A stretch of 64,000 nucleotides of DNA from Fragilariopsis cylindrus CCMP1102 (lineage: Eukaryota; Bacillariophyta; Bacillariophyceae; Bacillariales; Bacillariaceae), in contig FMBT01000324.1 in the NCBI GenBank assembly GCA_900095095.1, positions 309,324 through 373,323 of the forward strand. The letters are read 5' to 3'. Below, piece after piece: positions 1 through 11,484 of the stretch. The notes below the pieces were generated by a model. It was not told the origin of the DNA, made no database searches, and worked only from the letters and a program-made list of their open reading frames with translations. Within the stretch, counting starts at the first letter, position 1. The number at the start of each line of letters is the position of its first letter. Position numbers and translations under genes: made by a program.

Positions 1-2947
1 TAGAAGATTTCAATCCAGATATAGAATGTGCAGGTAAGGATGCTGACGGGTGCATTCCATTTGGCATACGCCGTTGTGCATTACTTTGCAATGGCACGCC
101 CAAAGATGGGATTGGAACTGATGGTTGAGGGACGCTGAATACTTTCTGGGTGACTTTGGCTATTGCTTCCTGCTCCTGACGAGCCTGCTCCCGATTATTC
201 CATTCCCGATTTCGACGCCGTTTTTCTTCTCGTTTCGCAGCCAGCCTGCGGGTCGTCTCTTCCTGTTGACGAGCTGCCTCCTCTCTCTGTGCTATTTCAT
301 CCGGTCCCGGCGAATCTTCTTTTGGTGCCGATCATTATTTTCACTCTCTTGTGACTGTTCTTCGATATCTGCCGAACTTGCTTCAGCTGCACTTTCTTCG
401 TCGCCGCCTTGTCCTAGATCCACATAACTAAATCGTCAGCTGTTGCACGATGCGTTCCACCGCATGCCTTGACAGCGGCCAAGATTTGGCTTTCGATGAA
501 GCCCATCCCTAACAGTGCTGTGACGAGTGGGTCTTCTTTCTCTTTCACCTCAGTTGAATCGGAATGGGCTGAAGCTGAATGTTTTTGATCTGCTATGTTA
601 CTTGCTTCTATACTGCTTTCTGCATCTTTACCACTCTGTTTCTTTTTCTTCTTCTTCTTCTTTTTATTCTTAGAAGAAGAAATTTCGGATGTGTTTAAGG
701 ATGCATCTTCATTCGTTATCTCAGACTCTATAACACTATTAGTATTGTCCTTCGAAATCGGCGTATAACCATTCTTCTCAACATCGGATAGTCGCTGGTA
801 AACACGCTCCAGCTTCCTTAAGAAAACCCTTCGTTCTTGATGATGATTAAAAAATGAATTTGTCATTTCTTGCAAAGCCAGACCATGTGTTTCGATATCC
901 TTTTCGTAATTGCCAGATTGGACATATTGCACTAATTCACCAGGGGTTATACCTCGGCCATCACTTTCTCTCCATGTATGTGTTACATCCGTTAGAGTTG
1001 ATAAATTACTACCTTTTTCCAGTAATAATTCCATAACTTCGGACGAACCAGAAACTGCTGCATAATGTAGAGGCGACCATCCAGATTCGTCACAAGTCAA
1101 ATTTAAGAAAGATTCGGGGAGGGGATCTTTCCCTTCCTTTGGTTCATAAGAGTCTACTTTGTCGAAAAGGAGCTGTAAAAATCTTACGTCGCCGTGGAAG
1201 CATGCTGTATGAAGGGCTGTCCTGCCACTGCGTAAAGGTTTGAAGGCTAATAGAAGATCAGTGTGAAGGACGTACTCTGCGAGTCGCAATCTAGCTTCTA
1301 TCCCTCTCTCGACGTGTGCTCTATTTTTTGCTACTGAATTTGGCAGGAGAAATTCCAGATGAGATATTATAGATGAAGTAGAAATCGTACCAGCTTCGTC
1401 GTCATTATTATCTTCTTCCATCAATTTTCGTAGAGGAGTCTCTTGCAGTAGACCGTCTAATTTGGTAATCTCATTAGATTGACAAGCAGAAACCACACGA
1501 CTTCTCCATGACACAATAGCCTTTTCTCGTTTCTTTTGTGCTGCCTCTGCTGCTTTCTGAGCCGCCTCTTCTTTTAACTTTGCCTTTCTTCGTTGTTTCT
1601 TTTCTCTCTTCTTGACTGCCTTTCGTTCCCTATCATCTGACTCCAATAGGTGATCATTTATGGCCACTTGTTCAAGTGATTCCCAGTCTCCAGAAGCAAA
1701 TTGAGATGCTAACTTTGCCGCTTCCTCCTTCTGTTTGCGATGATGGAGAAGAAACTCAACCTCTTCAAATGTCAGTTCACGGTTTTCAAAACTTTCATCG
1801 TCATCGTCATCATCATCGTCATCTTCTGCGGCAGCCATTTGCTCTGCTGCAGCATACGTACGTCGAAGAGCTTCCCAAGATGCACCGTCTGCGAAGAAAC
1901 CGGCTGTTGCCGCTGCCATGTGATCCGGAATCATACCAGAAGATGAACCACTAGCCGCAGCTGCCACGGCAGCAAGCGAGGATGCATCCATAGGATTTGC
2001 TCCAAAACTAAAAACAGGACCACCATTCTTATTAGAGGATGATGTTGTAGAATTCGAATTAGCACTCTTTTTGGAGTCACCAGAATTATTAGTTCCATCG
2101 AATGTTGCAATCCCAGCCGAAACACCTGCATTGATTTTTCCTCCATTATTATTACTATTATTATTGTTCATGGACATGCCCATAATTTCCACAAACATAC
2201 TCATAAGCGCTTTCATTTCTGCTTCGGTACAGGGAAGTCCATGCTTATTACGAAAAGTATTTTGACCTGCTGCAGCTGCTGCGGCCTTTTCTTTCAATGC
2301 CTCCAAATCGAGATCCCCAAAGCTTATAGAAGAATTACCACTACCACTGCCGCCTGCACCCATCATAGCTGCCATTTGTGCCGCTGTAATAGCAGCGGAT
2401 GTGTTGTTACTACTACTACTACTACTGTTGTTCTTTTTGTTATTACTGCTGCTATTGGGAGGCCGTGAGGGTCCAAAAGAAATTTTAACTTCTGTACCTC
2501 CTCCTTGACCTTGTCCTCCTCCTCTCCCCGCAGACGACCTATCCGATGATGAACTCATTCTTTTGACATGAGCCTTATGAAGTTCAATATACTTGGCAGT
2601 ATCTTCTGAGTTCATTCCCATAGTTGCAGCTTCTAATTGTTCTGGGGTTAATCCATCGTTTTGTTGATTATTTTTGTTATCATTAGATGCGGTGATGTTA
2701 ACAGTTCGTCCAGATGAGTTGGTAATGTTCACAGTCCGTCCAGAATTACTGGTAATTTTAACAGCCGGTGTTGTTGTTGCTGCTGCTGAATTATTACTAC
2801 TAGAATATTAACAGTCCGAGCCCAAACTTTACGTTTTTTACCACTACTGGTTGCGGCGGCACTAGCAGCCATTTCACTAGCAGAAGATTGTTGTTGACCA
2901 TTCGTCCTTGTGTTGTTGTTACTATTCTTGTTGCTGTTAGACGACAT
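1..2947 (-). CDS. Ankyrin-repeat/UBA-domain protein, 3' end off window, reading frame interrupted
   Basis: Likely an intracellular adaptor: ankyrin repeats bind protein partners and a UBA domain binds ubiquitin. The ATG is at 2947. The first 48 codons are in one frame, then the frame shifts by one base near 2804; the peptide RTVNIT recurs on both sides, which shows the two frames belong together. The main frame (2803-414) has a low-complexity Asn/Ser/Gly half, an Asp run, a basic coiled coil, two ankyrin repeats (motifs TALHTACFHGD and SPLHYAAVSGS) and a UBA domain (LLGMGF to VMW). A TAG at 414 follows the UBA, but one missing base would continue it as LGQGGDEES and on through a charged Arg/Glu coiled coil to the window edge, with further frame changes near 331 and in a CT dinucleotide run near 284. 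I treat it as one gene with missing bases; a decayed gene is the alternative. Family name not recognised. Confidence 0.7.
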
Positions 2948-3655
2948 CTTCAGGGGAAATTAGTACCGTTCGCGTTTAAAAACAAGAAACAACTAACAAC
3001 AATTCTCGCTGTATAGCAATTTTTTCTTCTCAAGTCCACGTCTATTTGAAGCCTTTTTCTCCCTTGACTTGTATGTATATATATATTGTTGGTTTTTCTT
3101 TTCTTTCTATTAGTTTCGTGATCAAAAAGTACTTGTAAGGTATGTTTAATAGTCTTGGTCAGTAAACGTTACAAGTAGAGCATCACACATTTATATACTG
3201 AACCATAATAATTCAAGTACAATACTAGCACTGGTTCGTCTCGTACAAAATGTGTGGCCTAATTATTTATACACTTCAGTATGTAAAAAATAGAGCGTTA
3301 CATTGTAACGTTATTTGTGTACATTGCATGACAGACCGAGATTTGACTCACTCGACTCAAAGCGTTCAAAAATAAATAATGATGATGTTGAAAAAAAGAT
3401 TAAATTCCGACGAAGTAGTGTTGACACATATGAAGTCAACACATACTAATCCCAAAGTCGGAAGAAGAAGATAGCGAAAGAATTCAAGGCCTTAGCATTA
3501 GCTATGCTAACATGAGAGATAAGGTGATACAGATTATATAGAGTAATAGAATACTACTAGCTTGAAAAGCGGGGCTCATACATACAAAGGACAACTTACA
3601 GTATTTGTCATTGCGTAAAAAATCGAAATAAATAAATTGAACGAGCAGAGCATAT
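2948..3655. other. Intergenic, divergent promoter region
   Basis: About 700 bases between two divergently transcribed genes, AT-rich, with a TATATATATAT tract near 3075. It presumably holds both promoters. I see no ORF, RNA gene or repeat that I can support. Confidence 0.5.
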
Positions 3656-6485
3656 ATGTTCCGTAAAAAAATGATTAAACTCTATCCTATCAGTGATAAT
3701 AATCACGATTCGAGATGTCGGATCATATCTCATTGGATAAAAACTAAAAGTTTTACCTTGATATTCCTTATTATTGCTACCAATGCTTTGCTCTCCGTAC
3801 AAGCTTTTGGTACCAACAAACGATCTATGAAATTGAATGTTGTTCCCCTGACAGAAGGTGATAGTAAGGTCTCCTCTGATCCGTTCCAGAAACTTCCGAC
3901 AAAGACGAGACGATAGACAGTACCGCACCGCCATCACTAATGTTCAATGCCTCAGAATCAATAGGTTCTCTTCTCATGCAGATGCAAAAGAAGGAGGCAG
4001 AATTAAAAAAAATTAACAAATCACTCCTAGATGAGGATCAGGCATTTGATATATCTTCTTTCAATGCAACTGACACTGGCTTTGCTGCGACAAAGACAGC
4101 ACAGTAAATGAAGAAGAAAAAGGGAAAACCAAGGGTGATATCTTCTCGTGGATGCGAAAACAAGAACGAGAAACTGGTACCGATACGTCGTCTGGTAGAC
4201 AATCCGCTATAGATGATGGAATAGCAAAAGAATTGGATGATTCTGTTTCGATTCGTATTACAAATTCACTAAAGGATATCACACTACTAGAACTACCGGA
4301 AATTTATCGTATAAGAACCCCGACTGTAAATGACAAAAGGAAGAAAAGACTGCTGATCTTCCCCCACTCAGTCGAGCAGAGCATTATGATGGACGTATTG
4401 GGAGAGATATGCGACACTAGCAGTATCAGTTGTCTCCAGTATCGATGATGTGGCTGAATGGCAACTATTTTGTGAGCAAAATAGTGGTGGACTGGAACCA
4501 TTAATAGAATGCATCAGGGATGGTGCAACATCAATTCGGGAAGGGAGTAATGAAGAATTTTACAGTCGAAAAATAATCGCTCTGATCATTACTTGGAAGT
4601 AATTTTCAGGCTGCATCCAGCGCATGTCGAGCACTGCGAAACTTGTGTGCTCTTTCCTTGGATCTAGCGGCAGTCATCACTGATGGACTGTTACGGGCAA
4701 ATACCGCATACACAAATAAGGGGGAGTATACATTGATGGAAGACCTTTGTACGATTTTGCGTCATGCTGATGATTTGTCGGAAGGGCAAACAACACCTGG
4801 CGGAAAAGCCTCAAAGTGGTCTATGGGAATTTTTCGGGGTCGCAGTGAGGCACGTCTTCGAAGCAAATTGTACGTAACACAATTGCTATTGGCCATGACT
4901 TGCGCGAGTGATTGTGCAGTGGATGCCATACGATCAACAGAAGGTCTCCAAGATGTTTTACTTGTCTACTCATCTTATGTCCGGAAGGAACGAAGAAGAA
5001 GTGGATGAGATATCCGGGAGAATTGATCAAGTCTGTATGGCTTGCTAAGAAGCACAAACGCCAACAACAAAATGATTCTTCAACGGCTACCCAAAACATA
5101 ACCGAGACTCGTCGACAGCCCTTCATCGAGGCAGCGTCTTTAAAAAATGATTTGAACGGGAGAATACAAGGAACTGCTAACCAAGTATTAGCGGCAATTG
5201 GCTACAATGAATGGGTTCCTAAGATCCCAGGACAAAAAGGTTTAAGGATATTAACTCTCGATGGGGGTGGGTCTCGCGGGATGACATCTGTAGTGGCTAT
5301 GAAAGCTATCGTAGATTCTTTGGGTGGAATGGAGATTGCGGATTGTTTCGATTTGGTTGTTGGAACAAGTACTGGTGCCATCATTGCTTTCCTCGTTGGA
5401 CTGAACCGTGAGACAAGCGAGCAAGCTGTTGAGCGTTACGATGACTTGATTGGAAAGATATTTACGAAGAGTGCCTTCTCTACACCAATGCTTCTGTTCA
5501 CGACGGCAACGTATGATGAATCTCCATTTATGAATGTTCTGAACGAAATCCTCGGGGATAACACGATGCTTGATAGCCGAGCCAACCCTGCAGTTCCGTT
5601 TGTTTTTGCTGTCACATCTAAAATGTCATCCAGTCCCACCCATATTGCACTCTTTCGAAATTATAACTATAATGGTGGTGAACAACCTGATCCGTTCATG
5701 ATTGATCCTGATGATGCACGAGAAAATCTTGGCTTATCAGTCCAGGACGAAGCAAAGACTATTAGAATAAACAGCTACCCTAAAAAGGAAAAGAGTTTGG
5801 ACCCTGCTTCTGGTAGTCGACATCCTGGATCATTTCGTGTCTTGCAAAAACATGCGCTCCGTGCCTCTACGGCTGCTCCCACCGTTTTTAAGCCCGTCTT
5901 GATGGGTGGTGAAATGTACTGTGACGGTGGGATTGTTGGTAAGCAAGAATTTTGAGATTGATATGATATTACTTCTAAAGTCCAGAATGACCCACTTATA
6001 ACTAATTTGATTTCTTTGTTTGCACACCGATATATAGCTAGTAATCCATCTGCAATTGCTATTCACGAAGCTCGAAATATTTTCCCTGATGTTCCGATTG
6101 AACTAGTCGTATCAATTGGTACTGGTGGTTTTAAAGAACAAAAATCGAACCTAGAATCGGCTGGGATGGTATCATTGGTCAAATTATCAATTCTGCGACA
6201 GACGGAGAACAGATCCATCACATTTTGGAAGACGTGCTGGGAGACGGGACAACCGCCCAAGGAGCATCATCAGTATCAAACACACGTTACATGCGATTCA
6301 ACCCCATTCTTGGTATGCCTGATGAATACCCTATCGACGTCACCGATCCTGAAAAGCTGCAGCAAATCAAGACGATAACCAGTGAGTATATGGAACAACC
6401 AAAGCAGCAACGAAAGCTACAGGATTTGGCAGACATATTAAAAGGGCGAAGTGGTAGAATCCGTAGGTGGCGAAGGAGTGTGTAA
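3656..6485 (+). CDS. Patatin-like phospholipase with armadillo-type N-terminus, frame broken several times, one intron
   Basis: Predicted calcium-independent lipid acyl hydrolase. The N-terminus has a basic stretch, a hydrophobic signal (LIFLIIATNALL) and SVQAFG, a signal peptide with Phe after the cleavage site as in diatom plastid proteins. An armadillo-like helical part follows (AASSACRALRNLCA, about 4600-4980). The patatin domain at 5230-6180 shows DGGGSRG (oxyanion hole), GTSTG (nucleophile Ser) and DGG (catalytic Asp). A GT-AG intron lies at 5939-6037; splicing restores GGIVASNPSAIA, the expected patatin sequence. The frame changes near 3900, 4090, 4420, 4592, 5000 and 6168; after the last, one missing base restores WDGIIGQIINSATDGE, conserved in this family. 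The catalytic core is uninterrupted. It is either a pseudogene with an intact core or a gene with sequencing deletions. Confidence 0.75.
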
Positions 6486-6813
6486 TATGAAATACAACAA
6501 TTTTAAACTACAAAGTATGAATAATCGCTACACTGCATATAATCATTTCCTATCTTAGCTTTTATGTTCTAATTAATACACTCTACTACTAGCTAGCCTA
6601 GCTACTACTACCTAATTTTTTTTCAAAACTGAACTGCGGACAGACTCCTCGTATCTAAATAAATGCTTCCGATCCGATGTCAGCGATTAATAATGATGAA
6701 TCAATCATTATTCGAATGATGTGTTGTTTCATACATCTTGCCATTTGGCTACTATTAATAATGAAATAATAGTAACTGCCAACTACCATAATGTTAAAAT
6801 CCGAAGATTTCGG
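6486..6813. other. Intergenic
   Basis: Spacer between two genes on the same strand, AT-rich, with CTACTA-rich stretches around 6585-6610. No gene or clear regulatory element seen. Confidence 0.4.
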
Positions 6814-7675
6814 ATGTATCACAAGACGATAATGATGTTGACAGGCCGCAGCAAGAGACACGTGGCTCTCGTCGTTTTTACGATCGTGGCCCTTTTTTTA
6901 TTACAGCAACAACACGCAGAGGGTTTTCGGATTCAAAATAATGATCAGAAGCTGAATCGAAGAAAATTTACGGCGTCACTTGTCGTCATACCTCAACTGG
7001 TATCCTATTTGCTCTTGATCCAACGAACAATAGTCAAAAGGCTAATGCTCTACAATACTTCGAACAAGATCGAAGACAGAAAGAGTTATGCCTTGTGAAT
7101 CTATTGAGGCTTCAATATTGGTCAAATACACTTTCTGAAAAGTTGAAGGGATCGTCGGAAACCATTGACGAAGAAAGGAGGAATCACTTTATCTAGAGGC
7201 ACGATTAGGGTCGAAGGTGATGGTTGCAGAATCGAAAAGGATTAGTGGAGGAGCGACTATCAACGTCTATATGTTGAAAGGTTTACATATAAAAGATTGC
7301 TGTAAAGATTTAATATTCTACGCTGACAAAGGTTCCAAGAAACAAATGACACAATATAGTGAGGATCTGGTTGATGCTCTTGCATCTATAGTAGAATTTG
7401 ATGGTTTAGAAACAACACAAGACGATTCACCGCGTTCATCGTTGACGCTGAGTATGTATACCTCACAAAAAGCTATATTTGTCCAACGGATGTTAGCAGA
7501 GAGGATTGTACCTTTGATTGATGACATAATAAAATTGTTTAGTCCAGATGCTAGAGAACAAAGTGAATTATTTATGAGAGAATACTACCCATCAGAAATG
7601 TTGTTTAGATCAACTAATGTATTCGGAAAATCATTTCCTGTTCTCACAGCCGAGGGAAATAATATTGAAAAATAA
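6814..7675 (+). CDS. Small protein with signal peptide and twin-arginine lumen-type signal; frame broken twice
   Basis: Function not recognised. The N-terminus has a hydrophobic core (VALVVFTIVALFLL) ending in AEGFRI, compatible with an ER signal with a Phe-type plastid cleavage motif. It is followed at once by LNRRKFTASLVVIPQLVS, which looks like a twin-arginine signal for transfer into the thylakoid lumen. The mature part is Leu-rich and helical (ALQYFEQDRRQKELCLVNLL, then FYADKGSKKQ and the C-terminal PSEMLFRS). The frame changes near 7010, in a T run, and near 7173; one added base at each gives a continuous protein of about 287 residues. The start could instead be the ATG at 6832. A thylakoid-lumen protein is inferred from targeting signals only. 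Confidence 0.6.
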
Positions 7676-8301
7676 ATAAATATATATAGAAGGAATGTAC
7701 AACTGTAATGAATTAATTATGTTATTTTAAATCGAAACAAGACACTATGTTCAATAAGAGTCGTACTGGGGGGTTTGTAACCATCAGCATACGACCCACT
7801 CGCTATCCTTCTGTATACGTAAGGCGGTGGGGAGCAATGCGGCAGTAACAAGTTATTCATTATATATTGCAGAATTACTTCACAATATTCTCTGTCCAAA
7901 TGTCATGAGAGACAAGCTAGATCAAAAGTAGGTACAAGCATCTACAGTAATAATAGAGAATAGGTAACTTACCATCACTAGATTTTTAAGTTTTTTATCT
8001 ATTCAGTATCGTTAGTACATAATAAACGTATTTTTGGCCTATGTATGATTTTGGAATACGAAGGTATAGTTAGTACTCAGTACACATACTATGATTTTTT
8101 AAGATATTCATGCTGATGATGTGTGCAATTCTTGCTGATTGTATCATGTAAAGCAAGCTGGGAATACAAAGTAAGTAAGATCATTTTCGAATTTACTAGT
8201 CAGTATCGTATTGAGATCGTCTTGAATTGAATTGGCAATTACAGCAGCACCGGTATAGTCGTCGTTTGCATTAATAAATTTAATAACATACACCTTCAAC
8301 G
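7676..8301. other. Intergenic
   Basis: AT-rich spacer of about 630 bases between two same-strand genes; presumably the terminator of the first and the promoter of the second. A 60-codon reverse-strand ORF here has no recognisable content. Confidence 0.4.
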
Positions 8302-9342
8302 ATGGCGATTTTTAATTTCTCTTACACTGTATCAGTTCTTGCATTAAGTTGCAGCTGGAATGCCCAGGCTTTGTCCAATAATCGAATCCGCAGCACATCG
8401 ACAGCAACAGCAAGAGGAAGTCCATTATATCATGCACCAGCACCAAAGCACGACGTTAGCGGTGGTAGAAACGCGATGGATGAACTCACTCAGGATCAAA
8501 AAGACCGAGTGAATGCATTTGTAATCCATCAAGACGGTGTCCCGAAGATTGGTTTCCCTGCCGATGTTCGATCATTGGTACAGTATAACCATGGATTTGC
8601 TGTGATGTCTACTAACAGTAAATTAAATCCTGGTTTTCCTGGTGGGAGTGTTGTTGGATTTGCTGTCGATGATGAAGGTCGGCCATTATTCGTATTTAGT
8701 GGTATGTCAAGTCATACTACGGATATCCTAAAAGATCCTAAATGTAGTCTAACAATCGCTGATAAGAATTTTAAGGGTGCTGCTGATGGACGAGTTAATT
8801 TAATGGGGACATCTAGTCGAATTAAAGATGAAGAAGAAATTGAAAAGATTAGAGAAATATACTTAAAGAAACATCCTGGAGCTTTCTGGGTTAACTTTGG
8901 TGACTTCTTCTTTTATAGGATGGAAATTGAAGCTATTCGATTCGTTGGTGGATTCGCTCGTGCGGGATCAGTTTCACCTGAAGATTATAAAAATGCATCA
9001 CCTGATCCGATTATGGCATTTGGTGCAGCGATTGCCAGTCATATGAATGATGATCATTCTTCTGCAACAATTGCTATGGTCAATCACTATATTCCTAGTT
9101 TGGCTGGTGATGGTTATGTCCAAGAGGCTATGATTAATCGTGTAGATGCTATGGGTATGGATATCATGATTACTCGTGATCCAGAAAATAATGATAGACT
9201 TCCTGGACAAACCCAACAATTCAAAGTGAGACTACCATTCCCAGGTGGAGCGATCTCAGAACGTGGTGGTGTGAAAACAGCTATTGTACAAATGACACAA
9301 GAATCTGCTTCTGCGCAAGAAACGACCGAAGAGGCAAAATAA
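8302..9342 (+). CDS. HugZ-type FMN-binding split-barrel protein with DUF2470 domain
   Basis: Belongs to the pyridoxamine-phosphate-oxidase-like split-barrel superfamily in its HugZ/DUF2470 form, whose members bind flavin or haem and act in haem breakdown or, in plants, in tetrapyrrole regulation. The 346 residues start with a secretory-type signal (YTVSVLALSCSWNAQA), then the barrel from about residue 60 (PADVRSLVQYNHGFAVMST, GGSVVGFAVD, PLFVFSGMSSHT, NLMGTSSRI) and the C-terminal domain with HMNDDHSSATIAM near residue 248, the conserved His-rich motif of DUF2470. The single ORF has no intron or break. Location is probably organellar or secretory; no plastid Phe motif is obvious. It converges on the peptidase gene downstream. 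Family assignment is firm, exact substrate unknown. Confidence 0.85.
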   Translation: MAIFNFSYTVSVLALSCSWNAQALSNNRIRSTSTATARGSPLYHAPAPKHDVSGGRNAMDELTQDQKDRVNAFVIHQDGVPKIGFPADVRSLVQYNHGFAVMSTNSKLNPGFPGGSVVGFAVDDEGRPLFVFSGMSSHTTDILKDPKCSLTIADKNFKGAADGRVNLMGTSSRIKDEEEIEKIREIYLKKHPGAFWVNFGDFFFYRMEIEAIRFVGGFARAGSVSPEDYKNASPDPIMAFGAAIASHMNDDHSSATIAMVNHYIPSLAGDGYVQEAMINRVDAMGMDIMITRDPENNDRLPGQTQQFKVRLPFPGGAISERGGVKTAIVQMTQESASAQETTEEAK

Positions 9343-9571
9343 ATAAAAGCAAACTATATTTATATTGAATACGTATTATCTTTATCAGCTCGATCATATT
9401 AATTATCTCACTCACAACTCGAAAGGTTTGATACGACAAATACCACTAGTTTCTGTTACTTTAGGAATGAAAATAAGCTATCCATAAAGCAGTGTTAGTA
9501 GTAGTGATTATGATGACAAAATTGTGTGTATGTTGAATGTGTGTGTGTGGATTGTATTGTATTGTCTATTG

Positions 9572-11002
9572 TTAATCGGACTTATCAACCATACCACTTG
9601 CATCATACCATCCTCCTGCTCGAGGTAGAAATGTTAATAAAGAATCATTATCATATTCTTCGTTACTATCGATGCTGCTGACAAGATCTGGACCTGCACT
9701 ACAACTACTACTTGTACTGTTTTTTTCTTTTTCAAATAATACCCGAACAGTTGGTGCTTCATCGTCATCACTTCGAAATGCTGAAAAATGTAGATGGGGT
9801 TCAGGACTAAAGCCTACACTACCACTATATCCAATAACTTGCCCTCGCTTAACACGATCACCAGCTTTTACTAATGATTTTGATATATGTACATATTCCA
9901 CAAATAATGGACCACCATCTCCGCCTCCTATATTATTTGGATCATATTTATGTTTGTCCTTGTCTTCGGTGTTGTTGTTGCCATCACCATTCCCATCATG
10001 ATTATCATAATTTTGAGTTGAAATTTGAAGTAAAATACTATTCCATGTGAATAGATTTGTAACTGCAATTCCTGTTAATGTATTTATATCCTTAGATGCT
10101 ATTATAATTCCATCTGCTACTGCTAATAATTCTGTCCCAACTGGACATCGAAAATCAATAGCATGTAAGTTACCAGAAAAGAAATGAGTAAGTTCACCAC
10201 CTTCACCTTGTGTACATAAAAATGATGTTGATGATGAATTGTTGTTGTCATTATCATTAGCATTGCTGCAATTGAGTGGAAAACCTATTCGAAACGGATG
10301 CTCATCGTTAGGTTCTGAATGTTGATTCCATTTTGATACATCACTATCAATTCTTATATTGGAGATAAAGTCTTGATCATTATCAGCACCATCGCCATCA
10401 CCATCGGCATCATTTATAAGATAACAAAGATGAGCAAATACACGGGGAGGACACAGAACAATAAATGTTATGCATGATATAGGTTCGGTTTTAGTTTCAG
10501 TTTCGGATTCATCATTCTTATCTGTCGTTGTCCATCCTGGTATTAATTTTTCTCCATGACCGCCCACAGCTGTAGTATCATAAATAGTAACATACGCAAT
10601 CTTAGTATAGTCATCAATATTACATATAGTTAATGTATGTTCATCTGGATCAATTGCAATATCTGGAACTTCGACGATAGTCTGGCAATCACAAATTGCA
10701 AAATCTTTTGGATTGACATCTTCCCATTCAATCATCCAATCTGGATCGCAAGAATCGCCATCGCCGCCATTATTATCGAAGGTATTATCACTACGTCTTC
10801 GTGCAATATAACACCCTTTGCCAGCTTCTGAAACAAAATTGGAGGAATCTTGTTGTTGTTGTTGTTGTTGTTGCTTCGTCGTCGTCGTCGTTGTTGTATC
10901 AATTCCACCACAGCTAGTAGTAGTAGTAGTAGTAGTAGGCTTACGTTGTTTTCTTCTTTGATTCTTTCGATTACTTTTCTTTCTTTCTTTAGTTTTTCCC
11001 AT
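9572..11002 (-). CDS. M23-family (LytM/lysostaphin-type) zinc metallopeptidase-like protein
   Basis: The C-terminal half carries the M23 fold: NLHAIDFRCPVGTELLAVADG near residue 280 (zinc His and Asp), YVHIS near 370, AGDRVKRGQVIGYSGSVG, and PHLHFSAF near 403 (HxH). All four metal or catalytic positions of the family appear present. Bacterial members cut peptidoglycan cross-links; a eukaryotic role is unknown. The N-terminus is very basic (MGKTKERKKSNRKNQRRK), then Thr and Gln runs, with no signal peptide. The first in-frame ATG is at 11002; the ORF extends further only through a TTG. The gene is unbroken, 476 residues, and converges on the HugZ-type gene. Bacterial ancestry of the domain is an inference. 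Confidence 0.8.
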   Translation of the reverse strand: MGKTKERKKSNRKNQRRKQRKPTTTTTTTSCGGIDTTTTTTTKQQQQQQQQDSSNFVSEAGKGCYIARRRSDNTFDNNGGDGDSCDPDWMIEWEDVNPKDFAICDCQTIVEVPDIAIDPDEHTLTICNIDDYTKIAYVTIYDTTAVGGHGEKLIPGWTTTDKNDESETETKTEPISCITFIVLCPPRVFAHLCYLINDADGDGDGADNDQDFISNIRIDSDVSKWNQHSEPNDEHPFRIGFPLNCSNANDNDNNNSSSTSFLCTQGEGGELTHFFSGNLHAIDFRCPVGTELLAVADGIIIASKDINTLTGIAVTNLFTWNSILLQISTQNYDNHDGNGDGNNNTEDKDKHKYDPNNIGGGDGGPLFVEYVHISKSLVKAGDRVKRGQVIGYSGSVGFSPEPHLHFSAFRSDDDEAPTVRVLFEKEKNSTSSSCSAGPDLVSSIDSNEEYDNDSLLTFLPRAGGWYDASGMVDKSD

Positions 11003-11484
11003 ATTCAATATTCTTAATTGCAGTTGCAATCGTAAAGTTACCGTATCCGCTGTGAGGAACGATCGTTTCAGATGATATCAATTGCGTTTGTCAGCAATGA
11101 ACCTGTTCGGTTTGTGTACAGTAGTAGCAGTGATCGGAGTAAGGTATAGCAATACTGTACGGCAGAGGTAGAGGTGGTAGTCCAAGATCCAGGGGAAAAA
11201 AAAAACTCAAAAATTGATTTTCATTTTGTGGCATCATGTAACTACTTAAAGTAAGTAGAAAGAATTTTTTTTAAAATGGATGGAACACAGGAACTTTTTT
11301 TAATAAATAAATGTCGTTAAGTAAAATATTGAATTTGAAAATTTGTTCAGATCACGTAGAAATCAAACAATTTGACTACCAGAACCTATTTCTGGTTTGT
11401 GGGTCCATACTGTAATTATCCAAATTAAACAATCAGTAGGTTTTGACACTCCCCCTATCGAATGATTTCTTGTTCTTACTGAGT
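11003..11484. other. Intergenic, contains a dispersed repeat copy
   Basis: Spacer between the promoter side of the peptidase and the 3' end of the propeller-like gene. An A9 run lies near 11198 and one copy of a ~125-bp direct repeat at 11290-11414 (listed separately). No gene seen. Confidence 0.5.
11290..11414 (+). repeat. Direct repeat, left copy (pair with 13202-13323)
   Basis: About 125 bases beginning GGAACTTTTTTTAATAAATA and ending GGGTCCATACTGTA. A second copy in the same orientation lies at 13202-13323, with a few substitutions and a small length difference near the end. The pair brackets the propeller-like gene. Confidence 0.85.

Noticed and set aside
3890-4640. Short introns as cause of the frame changes in the patatin gene
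   Set aside because: No GT-AG pairs of realistic length (about 100 bases) at these points; protein-like sequence continues without a gap on both sides. Only 5939-6037 has convincing splice sites.
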